Below, piece after piece: positions 9,135 to 17,223 of a stretch of 64,000 nt of DNA. The position numbers and the translations under genes are program-made. The notes beneath the pieces are model-generated. The model made no database searches, was not told the origin of the DNA, and was given only the letters and a program-made list of their open reading frames with translations. How positions within the stretch are numbered: position 1 is the first letter of the stretch; each line of letters starts with the position of its first letter. This stretch comes from Brachybacterium vulturis (GTDB lineage Bacteria > Actinomycetota > Actinomycetes > Actinomycetales > Dermabacteraceae): the NCBI RefSeq assembly GCF_002407185.1, contig NZ_CP023563.1, positions 1-64,000 on the forward strand, written 5' to 3'.

Positions 9135-10892
9135 TCACGCGACGGGGGTGGTGATGGTGTTGTCGGCGGCGGGCCGACGCCGACGGAATCGCCCTGGCTT
9201 CTCGAGGATCTCCGAGACGATCAGGACGATCAGGATCGCGAGGACCTGCAGCGAACCGTAGGCGAAGGCGGATCCCAGGTCATTGGCGTACTGGCGGTTG
9301 TAGATCTCGACCGACAGCGGCACGAAGCGCGCCGGGTAGATGACCACCGAGGCCACGTACTCGCCGAAGCCGTGCACGAACGCCAGCAGGGCGCCGGCGA
9401 TCACGCCGCGCGCCATCAGCGGCAGGGTGATCGTGCGCAGGGTGCGGAAGGGGCCGGCGCCCAAGTTCTGGGCAGCCTCCTCCACCGAGGGGTCGATCTG
9501 TGCCAGCGAGGCGGCGGCGTTGCGGAAGACCAACGGCACGAAGCGGATGAAGTACGCGAGCGGCAGAATCCACAGCGAGCCGATGAACACCTGGCCGAGG
9601 TTGAACGGGGTGGGCGAGGCGAAGGCCGTGACGATGTTGATGCCGACCACGGTGCCGGGCAATGCCCACGGCAGCATGATCATGAGGTCCAGGATGCCCG
9701 CGCCTTTGCCCTTCCAGCGGGCGATCACCCAGGCGGTCAGCACACCCACGACGATCGAGGCCGCCATGGCCACTGCGGACATCTGCGAGGACACCAGCAG
9801 CGGTCGCAGGCTCCGCGGCTCGGTGAAGATGTCGACGAAGTTCTGCAGGGTGTACTCGGGCGGGATGATCTGTGTGGTCCAGGTTCCGTTGACCGTGAAG
9901 GCCAGCAGCACGATCGAGGCGACGGGTGCCGCGAGGATCGCCACGATCACGGCAGAGCCAACCGCTGCCCCGATCCTGGGCATGATGCCGTGCACCACCC
10001 GCACGGCCTGCGGCGTGCCCTTGGACATCGAGCGGGTGAGGCGGCGGTTCTGGTACCAGCGCATCAGCAGCAGGAACAGGATCGAGACCACCGACAGGAC
10101 GGTGGAGAGCGCGGCGGCCAGGTCATAGGCACCGGAGGTCTTCGCGGCCACGATCCGCATGGTCATGGTGTTGACGTTGTAGAACTGCGGTGCCGTGAAC
10201 GACGCCATCGACACCATGAAGGTCAACAGGGCGCCGGAGACCAGCGCCGGGGTGAGCATCGGCAGCAGCACTGTGCGCCACATCGTCATGCGCCCGGCAC
10301 CGAGATTCATCGCCGCCTCCTCGAGGGAGGCGTCGCTGCCGGACAGGCCTGCGCTGACGGCGAGGTAGAAATAGGGATACATCGTCAGCGTGTGCACGAG
10401 CATGACGCCGGCGATCCCATCGAAAGCCATGCTCGCGGCCGGCAGTCCCGTGACCACCTCCAGCAGGCGGGGGACGATGCCACTGGTGCCGTAGAGGTAG
10501 TAGAACGACATCGCGCCGATCAGGGGCGGCAGCGCCAGCGGCAGCAGCGCGAAGACCTTCAGCACCGAACGGCCGGGGAAGTCGAACCGCGTCAGCAGGA
10601 CCGCCAGGCCCGTCCCGACCACGCCTGCGGTCAGCACGGACGCCAGGGAGATCCCGACCGAGAGCCCGAGGGCGCTGCGTGAGGTGCCGGACAGGAAGCT
10701 GGTGTAGACCGATCCGCCGTTCTCGAACGAGGTGAGGACCGTAGCGATCATCGGGAAGACGATGTAGACCAGCAGGATCAGCACCAGAGGCGCCGCCAGT
10801 ACGTAGACGAAGCGGTCCGAGGCCGTCAGCTGCGAACGGTTCCGACGCGCGGAGCGGACCGTGGCCGCGGCGGGTCGAGCGGTCAGGGTCAC
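9135..10892 (-). CDS. Fused double ABC permease (Fe3+/polyamine/phosphonate type)
   Basis: A 585-residue permease made of two consecutive BPD_transp_1 units of about 280 residues. Each unit has its own ATPase-docking EAA loop: EEAAMNLGAGRMTMWRTV in the first half and EEAAQNLGAGPFRTLRTI in the second. Such fused permeases are known for the AfuB/FbpB group that moves ferric iron, thiamine, phosphonates or polyamines, and they differ from the split sugar permeases elsewhere in this window. The GTG start overlaps the ATPase stop as GTGA. It works with the ATPase upstream and the binding protein at 12061-13137. Confidence 0.93.
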   Translation of the reverse strand: MTLTARPAAATVRSARRNRSQLTASDRFVYVLAAPLVLILLVYIVFPMIATVLTSFENGGSVYTSFLSGTSRSALGLSVGISLASVLTAGVVGTGLAVLLTRFDFPGRSVLKVFALLPLALPPLIGAMSFYYLYGTSGIVPRLLEVVTGLPAASMAFDGIAGVMLVHTLTMYPYFYLAVSAGLSGSDASLEEAAMNLGAGRMTMWRTVLLPMLTPALVSGALLTFMVSMASFTAPQFYNVNTMTMRIVAAKTSGAYDLAAALSTVLSVVSILFLLLMRWYQNRRLTRSMSKGTPQAVRVVHGIMPRIGAAVGSAVIVAILAAPVASIVLLAFTVNGTWTTQIIPPEYTLQNFVDIFTEPRSLRPLLVSSQMSAVAMAASIVVGVLTAWVIARWKGKGAGILDLMIMLPWALPGTVVGINIVTAFASPTPFNLGQVFIGSLWILPLAYFIRFVPLVFRNAAASLAQIDPSVEEAAQNLGAGPFRTLRTITLPLMARGVIAGALLAFVHGFGEYVASVVIYPARFVPLSVEIYNRQYANDLGSAFAYGSLQVLAILIVLIVSEILEKPGRFRRRRPAADNTITTPVA

Positions 10893-11980
10893 GGGGCCAC
10901 CACCCAGGCCCGCCCCGTATCCGGGCGCAGCAGGACCTCATCGCCGTCGTGCGGAAGGTCGTCGGTATCAGCGATGGTGGCCAGCAGGTCCTCGTCGCCG
11001 TAGCGCAGCCAGACGACGCAGCTGGAGCCGGTGAACTCGGTCATCCTCACCGTCGCCCGGAGCGCATCGACCTCGGTGCCGGAACCGGTGGGGACCGGCT
11101 CGATGCGCATGGTCTCGGGTCGCAGCGACAGCGCGATCTGGTCACCGGCAGCGACCTGGCCCGACAGCGCTCCCTCAGCGATGGGGGCGTGCATCACGTC
11201 ACCGCCATCGAGACGAACGGCGATCCGAGCGTCCTCGACGTCGTCGACAGTCCCCGGCAGGACATTCGAGCGGCCGATGAATCGGGCGACGAAGCTTGTG
11301 GTGGGGCGACGGTAGATCTCGCGGGGGGTCCCGACCTGGTGGAGCACACCGGACTCCATGACGGCGATGCGGTCAGACATCGCCATCGCCTCTGACTGGT
11401 CATGCGTCACGTACACGCTGGTGGTCCCGGCTCGCTTCTGGATCTGGCGGATCTGGGCGCGGGTCTCCTCGCGCAGCTTCGCATCCAGGTTCGACAGCGG
11501 CTCGTCGAGCAGGAGCACCGATGGCTGGATCACCAGCGCGCGGGCCAGCGCGACTCGCTGCTGCTGGCCACCGGAGAGCTGATCGATCCTCCGGTCGGCG
11601 TATCCCTGCAGTCCCACGATCTCGAGGGCTTCAGACACCCGGGTGCGCTTGTCGGCCTTGGCGACCCGGCGCATCGAGAGGCCGTAGGCGACGTTGCCGG
11701 TGACATCCATGTGCGGGAACAGTGCGTAGTTCTGGAACACCATGCCGGTGTCCCGCTTGTGCGGCGGCAGGTTGGTGATCTCGCGCTCACCGAAGCGGAT
11801 CCGGCCCGAGGTGGGGTTGATGAAGCCCGCGATCATGCGCAGGGTGGTCGACTTGCCGCAGCCGGAGGGGCCCAGCAAGGTGAAGAACTCACCGTCCCCG
11901 ACAGTCAGGGAGACGTCATCAACGGACGGCGTGGCCCCGCCGTAGTTCTTGGTGACGTGCTCGAGATCGACTGAGTTCAT
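10889..11980 (-). CDS. ABC transporter ATPase (PotA/FbpC type)
   Basis: A 363-residue importer ATPase. Counting from the chosen start, Walker A GPSGCGKST is at 37-45, the Q-loop near 83, the signature LSGGQQQR at 135-142 and Walker B LLLDE at 156-160. A C-terminal TOBE domain covers about 270-355. I chose the ATG at 11980 (MNSVDLEHV) over one four codons earlier because GGAGGAG lies 4 bases before it. It energises the fused permease encoded next, overlapping it by four bases. The PotA/FbpC subtype agrees with the Fe3+/polyamine-style permease and binding protein. Confidence 0.94.
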   Translation of the reverse strand: MNSVDLEHVTKNYGGATPSVDDVSLTVGDGEFFTLLGPSGCGKSTTLRMIAGFINPTSGRIRFGEREITNLPPHKRDTGMVFQNYALFPHMDVTGNVAYGLSMRRVAKADKRTRVSEALEIVGLQGYADRRIDQLSGGQQQRVALARALVIQPSVLLLDEPLSNLDAKLREETRAQIRQIQKRAGTTSVYVTHDQSEAMAMSDRIAVMESGVLHQVGTPREIYRRPTTSFVARFIGRSNVLPGTVDDVEDARIAVRLDGGDVMHAPIAEGALSGQVAAGDQIALSLRPETMRIEPVPTGSGTEVDALRATVRMTEFTGSSCVVWLRYGDEDLLATIADTDDLPHDGDEVLLRPDTGRAWVVAP

Positions 11981-12012
11981 GTGCTCCTCCATAGACGAGG
12001 CGTGGTGAGGTG

Positions 12013-12042
12013 GTGGGACCCGCCAGATCTGGCGGGCCCCAC
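12013..12042 (-). promoter_or_regulatory. Intercistronic hairpin after the binding-protein gene
   Basis: A 30-base inverted repeat: the inner 9-bp arms CCCGCCAGA/TCTGGCGGG pair perfectly and extend by GTGGG/CCCAC past one mismatch. It lies between the binding-protein stop (12061) and the ATPase start (11980). No T-run follows on the minus strand, so it is more likely an RNA-stabilising or attenuating stem than a full terminator. Such stems let importers make more binding protein than membrane components. The structure is seen; the function is inferred. Confidence 0.6.
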
Positions 12043-12060
12043 GTGGTCAGATGACGTGGA

Positions 12061-13137
12061 TCAGCCCTTGCCCTTGATGTTGCTGGCCCAGTGCCCGATC
12101 CACTCCTCTTCGTTCTCGGCGATGCGGTCCCAGTCGACCTCCAGTTCCTTGAGTCCGAGGTCGGCGAGCCAGTCCGGTTCCGCGTCGAGTTCGATCGAGG
12201 GGATCTGGAAGTACTCCTCGGCCATCGAGGTCTGCACCTCGGAGCTCATCAGGTAGCTGATGAACGCATCCGCACCGGCTCCGTTCGGGCCATCCTTGAT
12301 CTTCGCGAGGCCGTCGACCAGCATCGGGGCGCCCGAGGCGGGAACCACGGCATCGAACATGGGGAAGTCGCCGTGCTTCTGCAGCATGATGTCCTGCAGG
12401 TTCCACAGGGAGATCGCCGCTTCCTCACGGCTGACGCGCTGGTACATGTCCGTGGGGTTGGCCGCGTACGTGGCGGTGTTGACGTCAAGCCTCGTGAGCC
12501 ACTCATACCCGGGCTCCGGGGAGCCCTCCTGGTCGTAGAGACGGTCGATCATGGAGCAGTAGATCGCGCGCATAGTCCCGGACGCCTCGACGTCACGGAT
12601 CACGATGTTGCCGGCGTACTGCTCCTCGAGCAGGTCGTCCCAGTCTGCTGGGACCTCGTCACCGCTGATCATGTCGGTGTTGATCAGGAACAGCTCGGCC
12701 AGCAGCATCTCGCCGATCCACAGCCCCTCGGGGTCGCGATAGTTCTCCGGGATCGCGTCGATGACCTCCTGCGGAGCCGGGGCGAGAACACCGTCGGCCG
12801 CTCCCTGGGAGAGCTGCTGGCGGGTTCCTCCCCACCAGATGTCGCCCTGTGGGTTGGTGCTCTCCGCGCGGACTCGCTCGAGAGCTTCCTGCGCACCGAG
12901 CGTGAGGATGGTGGCCATGCCCTCCCAATCGGGATTGGCGGCCTCGAAATCGGCCACGACCTTGTCTGCGAGTTCGCTGTCGCGGGCGGTGTAGATGGTG
13001 AACGGGGCAGGGCCTCCGTCGGCGCCACCATCCGAGCCGCTGTCGCCGCCGCCTCCGGCGCCGAGGCCGCATGCGGCCAGCGCGGCGGTGGTCCCGACGA
13101 GCGCGGTTCCCTGCAGGTACTTGCGTCGGTTCAACAT
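12061..13137 (-). CDS. ABC substrate-binding lipoprotein (Fe3+/polyamine type)
   Basis: A 358-residue exported binding protein. It starts MLNRRKYLQGTALVG, with a twin-arginine-like signal and a lipobox ending ALAAC, followed by a Gly/Asp/Ser-rich linker. The mature part begins FTIYTARDSE, typical of the AfuA/SBP_bac_6-like group (ferric, phosphonate, thiamine or polyamine binders) rather than sugar binders. The open frame runs 249 bases further upstream, but the ATG at 13137 has AAAGGAGAG before it. It is followed by a hairpin and then the ATPase, permease and lyase-kinase genes. The ligand is presumably the precursor handled by that fusion enzyme. Confidence 0.92.
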   Translation of the reverse strand: MLNRRKYLQGTALVGTTAALAACGLGAGGGGDSGSDGGADGGPAPFTIYTARDSELADKVVADFEAANPDWEGMATILTLGAQEALERVRAESTNPQGDIWWGGTRQQLSQGAADGVLAPAPQEVIDAIPENYRDPEGLWIGEMLLAELFLINTDMISGDEVPADWDDLLEEQYAGNIVIRDVEASGTMRAIYCSMIDRLYDQEGSPEPGYEWLTRLDVNTATYAANPTDMYQRVSREEAAISLWNLQDIMLQKHGDFPMFDAVVPASGAPMLVDGLAKIKDGPNGAGADAFISYLMSSEVQTSMAEEYFQIPSIELDAEPDWLADLGLKELEVDWDRIAENEEEWIGHWASNIKGKG

Positions 13138-13175
13138 GAGTTCTCTCCTTTGAGCGGTGATTCCGGGTTCTGCGT

Positions 13176-14417
13176 TCAGATGGTGGGGAGCGGCTGATCG
13201 GTCGCTCCGTCCTCCGACAGGGCGGAGGGCGAGTCCGTTGCACGGGAAGAGCCCTCGGGCGGCTCTGAGCGATGGTCCGTGACGGGCAGGAAGATCCACG
13301 GCGCGCCGTGCAGATGCGCGATCGCGCCGCTCACGATCGCTCCTTCTCCGAGCTCGGCGAAGCAGATCTCCACGGGCGAGGGGCATCCGTCCAGCACGTG
13401 CGCGGTCAGGCGCTCACGCGACTGTGGGCAGAGCACTGAGGCATCCCCGGCGAAGACGATGCGGCCAGGGTTGACCACGCAGGTGAGCACGAAGGCCGGG
13501 TACGCCCATGCCGCCAGAGCGTCCTCGAGCAGCTGCTGCGCCTCTGCGGTCGCGCTCTGCTCCAGTGCGGTGATCACATGCTGGTCTCCGGCATCGATGC
13601 CGATCTTCTCGGCCTTCGCGCACAGCGCGGGCACGGACCAGTCGGCCTCCAGAGGGCCGATAGCGCTGTTGCGCTCAGCAACTGCACCCTTCCACGGGAG
13701 GAAGCCGATCTCACCCGCAGACCCAGTGGCACCGCGCCGCACGTTCCCGTCGAGGACGAGCGCGCCCCCGATGCCGTCGCCGATGTAGATGAGGCCGAAG
13801 TCGCCGCCGTCCTTGGCCGCCCCCTCCATGGACTCCCCCAGAGCGAGCAGGTTGACGTCGTTCTCCGCGAAGGTGTGCAGGCCGGAGGTCTCGGCGACGA
13901 CGTCCTGAACGCGGCGAGCCGTCAGGTCACCCAGAGCCGGCGCGAGGGAGACGTCGCCCTCTGCAGAGACGACTCCGGGCAACGAGATCACCGCACAGCT
14001 CGACGGTGACTCCGAGACGCCCTGCAGCGCAGTGATGGCATTCGCGACGGAGCTCAGCGGCTCTCGCGGGTCGAGACGTCGACGCACCTGGGCGTGGACC
14101 GTCGCGGCGAGATCGACCTGGCGCGCGACCACGTGCCCAGCGTCCACGGACAGCAGCATGAGCAGCACGCTGCGACGATCGAACTCGAGCAACGTGCGCC
14201 GACGGCCACCTGTGGACCGTCCACGTCCGGTCTCCCTGACGTGACCGGAGCGAATCAGGGTGCGGATCGACCCGGTCATCGATGACTGCGAGCAGCCCGT
14301 TATCTCGGCGAGCTCCGTGCGCGACATCGTCCCGTGCTCGAGCAGAGCGCTCACGACGCTCTCGAGGCGTCGGAGCCCCTGAGCGCCGTTCATCGCAGTG
14401 CTGGTCGTCGTCGACAT
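13176..14417 (-). CDS. ROK-family regulator without the zinc motif
   Basis: A 413-residue ROK regulator heading the operon that leads to the lyase-kinase fusion. The N-terminal winged helix is MSRTELAEITGCSQSSMTGSI. The ROK domain keeps GLIYIGDGIGGALVLDG and GSAGEIGF but lacks the CxCGxxGC zinc motif that most family members, including the one at 4630-5787, carry after that point. The start chosen is the ATG at 14417, preceded by AAAGAAAG; the frame stays open 210 bases further. A ROK regulator suggests that the inducer is a sugar or sugar-like compound, which fits the kinase domain of the fusion. Confidence 0.9.
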   Translation of the reverse strand: MSTTTSTAMNGAQGLRRLESVVSALLEHGTMSRTELAEITGCSQSSMTGSIRTLIRSGHVRETGRGRSTGGRRRTLLEFDRRSVLLMLLSVDAGHVVARQVDLAATVHAQVRRRLDPREPLSSVANAITALQGVSESPSSCAVISLPGVVSAEGDVSLAPALGDLTARRVQDVVAETSGLHTFAENDVNLLALGESMEGAAKDGGDFGLIYIGDGIGGALVLDGNVRRGATGSAGEIGFLPWKGAVAERNSAIGPLEADWSVPALCAKAEKIGIDAGDQHVITALEQSATAEAQQLLEDALAAWAYPAFVLTCVVNPGRIVFAGDASVLCPQSRERLTAHVLDGCPSPVEICFAELGEGAIVSGAIAHLHGAPWIFLPVTDHRSEPPEGSSRATDSPSALSEDGATDQPLPTI

Positions 14418-14551
14418 ACTTTCTTTATAGCCTGTAGAAAGCGGCTCCGCAACTGATCTCGGGCTCCGATTCGGTTTCGTGACCATCCTGAACCTACTGG
14501 TGTCCTGTGTGGCCGCACGTCGGTGGCCGTGGGTGCACGCCGACTTTCTTT
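14418..14551 (-). promoter_or_regulatory. Repeated ACTTTCTTT motifs upstream of the ROK gene
   Basis: The 9-base word ACTTTCTTT occurs at 14418-14426, touching the ROK start codon, and again at 14543-14551. The first copy is the left arm of an inverted repeat CTTTCT (14419-14424)/AGAAAG (14436-14441). The second is followed by GGAAGATGAAA, a partial counterpart. This is a plausible pair of autoregulatory operators. The rest of 14418-14759, the only stretch over 300 bases without a gene, holds nothing else I can identify. Confidence 0.4.
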
Positions 14552-14759
14552 GGAAGATGAAATATGAGCTGACGCACTTCGATGGAGTTTTCCGGGCATG
14601 GAACGTTACGAGCTGAAAGCACATCACTGCTGGTCAGTCTGCAGAACTCCGAGAGAGCGAACCCTCCGCGCTGCGGAGCGGGATACGAACGCTCACCGCG
14701 CGGTGGTCGATCGGTCGCGAACCCTTCCCTCGCCGAGCCCCCGAGCCCCGCCCAGAGGG

Positions 14760-15503
14760 CGTATCGCGGCCATCGTTGCCTTCGAGAACGAGGAGCAATC
14801 CACCGGATTCCAGGGGGAGATCGGCGGTGCCGCGCGGCACGGCCAGGAGGTCCCCTTCGAACGGCTCGAGGGTCCCTGCTCGCTGGTCCCAGCTCTCGGA
14901 CTCGGTGAAGCTGGCGTTCCGTCTGGACGGGCACCCGTTCACTGAGCCCTGCCCCTTCACCCAGTCCCTCGGCGAGGCGGTCGTCGTGCGGGGCGCGACC
15001 CTGCGCACCGGGTTGGAGGTCACCGACATCTCCTCCATCCGGCGCCCACTGATCTCGCTATCCAACGGCGAGCTCCTCATCGCGGACGTCGCCGTGATCG
15101 CCGCCGGCGCCTGGCTATCCCGCCTCGCGGAGAAGCTCGGAGTGCGCACCCTGGTCCAGGCGGGGCGCGGCTACTCCTTCTCCGTCTCGACCGAGCAACC
15201 CACGGAGCATTCCAACTTCCCGCACCAGCGACTGGCCTGCACCCCGTACCAGGGCCGCGTCCGCATCGGCGGGACGATGGACTTCCTCGGCCCCGACGAG
15301 CCGTTCCGACCCCGACGGGTCCAGGGAATCGTCTCCGCGGCCCGCGGCCTCTTCACCGGGATGGATCTGGATGATCGTCAGGATGATTGGGGGGAATCCG
15401 CCCGGTCGCGCCCGACGGCAAGCCCCTGATCGGCCCCACCCAAGTGCCGAATAACCTGGTCGGACAGCCCTCGTCCCAGCATTCGGAAGGGCTCGTCTCA
15501 TGA
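14760..15503 (+). pseudogene. FAD-dependent amino-acid oxidoreductase remnant (DadA-like)
   Basis: Three frame segments join into the C-terminal two thirds of a DadA/DAO-family flavoenzyme. About 14760-14890 reads VAFENEEQSTGFQGEIG to LEGPCSLVPAL. About 14890-15390, in another frame, reads FTQSLGEAVVVRGATLRTG and VAVIAAGAWLSRLAEKLG. After a shift in a G-run near 15390, the original frame resumes with GIRPVAPDGKPLIGPT and ends at 15503. The family's N-terminal FAD-binding GxGxxG segment is absent, and the usual GHGMWGMTLGPATG ending is lost. Truncation plus two indels point to a dead gene. Confidence 0.75.
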
Positions 15504-15940
15504 GCAGACGGCGCTTCCTTCACCTCACCACGATTGCCGCAGTCGGCGGGCTCCTCAACACCTGCGGCCCCACCGATACGGAGAACAGCCCGATGACCGC
15601 CGAAGAGATCCTCGCCGCAGCCGGATTCACTGCACCTGCGCTCGACGCGGACACTGCCGACGTCCCGCTGGAGGGCGACGAGGTGTGGAGCAATGTGGTG
15701 ACGTTCTCCGGCACCAGCTCTGAGGTGGAGGCATGGGTCTCGGAGATTTTCCCCAGCGGCATCGAGTCCAAGGCTTTCAAAGATGACATGGCGACAGCGG
15801 TCGAGCGGCTCGGCGCCGGGGTGCAGAAGAAGGACGACCGCATCGCTGAGGGCGTCGAGGGCTCCGTCGCATTCCTCGTGGTGTTGGGACAGGGGGAAGA
15901 GCCCCAAGTGCACGTCGCCGTGCGGCGCACCGGGCGCTGA
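15500..15940 (+). CDS. Small putative lipoprotein, function unknown
   Basis: A 146-residue protein whose ATG overlaps the stop of the preceding remnant (ATGA). The N-terminus MSRRRFLHLTTIAAVGG is a twin-arginine signal followed by LLNTCG, a possible lipobox, so it is probably exported and lipidated. The mature part is acidic, has no recognisable domain, and ends with a short beta-rich segment. I do not recognise a family. It may be a real small surface lipoprotein, or a survivor of the decayed locus in front of it. Confidence 0.6.
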   Translation: MSRRRFLHLTTIAAVGGLLNTCGPTDTENSPMTAEEILAAAGFTAPALDADTADVPLEGDEVWSNVVTFSGTSSEVEAWVSEIFPSGIESKAFKDDMATAVERLGAGVQKKDDRIAEGVEGSVAFLVVLGQGEEPQVHVAVRRTGR

Positions 15941-15992
15941 CCCCCGCCTCGGGCGTCAGCAGACGTCCCTGACGCCGCAACGTGAGCCAGAT

Positions 15993-16033
15993 TTCGTTAA
16001 TCGCTTGACGTACCCTTGGCGCCCCCGTACTGT
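15993..16033 (+). promoter_or_regulatory. lacI promoter with overlapping operator
   Basis: TTGACG (16005-16010) and TACTGT (16028-16033), 17 bases apart, make a good sigma-70-type promoter for the LacI gene at 16063. The word TTCGTTAATCG (15993-16003) abuts and overlaps the -35 region. It recurs before the binding-protein gene at 17169, which suggests that the repressor binds both places and regulates itself. Confidence 0.6.
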
Positions 16034-16062
16034 TTCGACCAGTCCCGAAATGGAGGTCCGAC

Positions 16063-17121
16063 ATGCGAGCAACCCTGCGTGACGTCGCCGAGCGCGCCGA
16101 CGTGTCCACGGCCACCGTCTCCATGGTCCTCCGCGACCTCGCCGAAGGTCGCGTGTCCGAGGAGACTGCGGAACGAGTCCGTGTCGCCGCAGCAGAGCTC
16201 AACTACGTGAGCAACGGGCATGCCGCCTCTCTGCGCACCAAGCGCACGCCGACCGTCGGTTTCATCTCCGACCGGATCGCCACCACGGGGCACGCGGTGA
16301 AGATCATCCGCGCCGCGAGTGACACCGCTCGCCAGTACGGCCACACCCTGCTCATGCTCAACAGCGGAGACGACCTCGCGGACGAGATCGAGGCGATCAA
16401 GGAGCTGCGGCGCGACGGCATCGACAGCGTCGTCTACGCCCGCATGGAGCACCAGCACGTCACCCTCCCCGCCGGCCTTCCGGACAACGTGGTCATCGTC
16501 GACGGGGTCAGCGACGACCAGAGCGTTCCCGCCATCGTGCCCGATGAATCGCAGGGCGCCGAGGACGCAACCCGCCATCTCGTCGATCTCGGACATCGCC
16601 GTATCGGGCTCCTCAACGAAGACGTGTCGTACTCCCTCGCCGCCAGACTGCGGCTCCAGGGGTATCAGCGTGCCCTGGAGCGCCACGGCCTGGACCTTGA
16701 TCCCGCGCTCGTCGTCACCGCGAAGAATTCACCGGACACCGCGGACGTGGGCGCCGCGACGCTGCTGGACCAGGCCTCCCCCACCGCCGTCCTGTGCTTC
16801 AACGACGAGATGGCCACCGGGGTGTACCGCGTCGCCCGCCGTCGCGGGCTGTCGATCCCCGATGACCTGTCAGTCGTGGGCTTCGACAATCTCGAGCTGG
16901 TGGCCACCCTGGTCGACCCGCCGCTGACGACCGTGCGCCTGCCCCACGAAGAAATGGGCGAATGGGCGGTGAGGACCCTCCTCGACGACTCCTTCCGCAC
17001 GCACGACCGCTCCCCGAGCGGCCCGACGCTGCAGGCCGCCCCCCTCGTCATCCGCCACTCCACCGCGCCGCCCTCCGAGCGGCGCGCTCCGCGCCCGTCA
17101 GCAGACCACATCACCGCCTGA
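16063..17121 (+). CDS. LacI-family regulator of importer 3
   Basis: A 352-residue LacI/GalR repressor. The HTH (LRDVAERADVSTATVSMVL) starts at residue 4. The effector-binding domain ends with GFDNLELV and PPLTTVRLP. It is preceded by a GGAGG ribosome site and a clear promoter. It heads a plus-strand cluster with a binding protein, two permeases and a GH32/68-like enzyme, so the inducer is probably a fructose-containing saccharide or one of its products. That link is inferred from context. Confidence 0.94.
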   Translation: MRATLRDVAERADVSTATVSMVLRDLAEGRVSEETAERVRVAAAELNYVSNGHAASLRTKRTPTVGFISDRIATTGHAVKIIRAASDTARQYGHTLLMLNSGDDLADEIEAIKELRRDGIDSVVYARMEHQHVTLPAGLPDNVVIVDGVSDDQSVPAIVPDESQGAEDATRHLVDLGHRRIGLLNEDVSYSLAARLRLQGYQRALERHGLDLDPALVVTAKNSPDTADVGAATLLDQASPTAVLCFNDEMATGVYRVARRRGLSIPDDLSVVGFDNLELVATLVDPPLTTVRLPHEEMGEWAVRTLLDDSFRTHDRSPSGPTLQAAPLVIRHSTAPPSERRAPRPSADHITA

Positions 17122-17168
17122 ACTCCCGATGGAGGCGCCACTGCACAGACCTACCTCGAAGACCGACA

Positions 17169-17184
17169 TTCGTTAATCGATTAA
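17169..17184. promoter_or_regulatory. LacI-type operator before the binding-protein gene
   Basis: TTAATCGATTAA (17173-17184) is a perfect 12-bp palindrome preceded by TTCG, 40 bases before the binding-protein start. Its left part, TTCGTTAATCG, matches the site in the lacI promoter at 15993. The central CG with symmetric arms is the usual LacI-family operator form. Confidence 0.65.
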
Positions 17185-17223
17185 TCCTCGCGGGCTCCGC
17201 CCGCATTCACAAAGGAGTGACCC

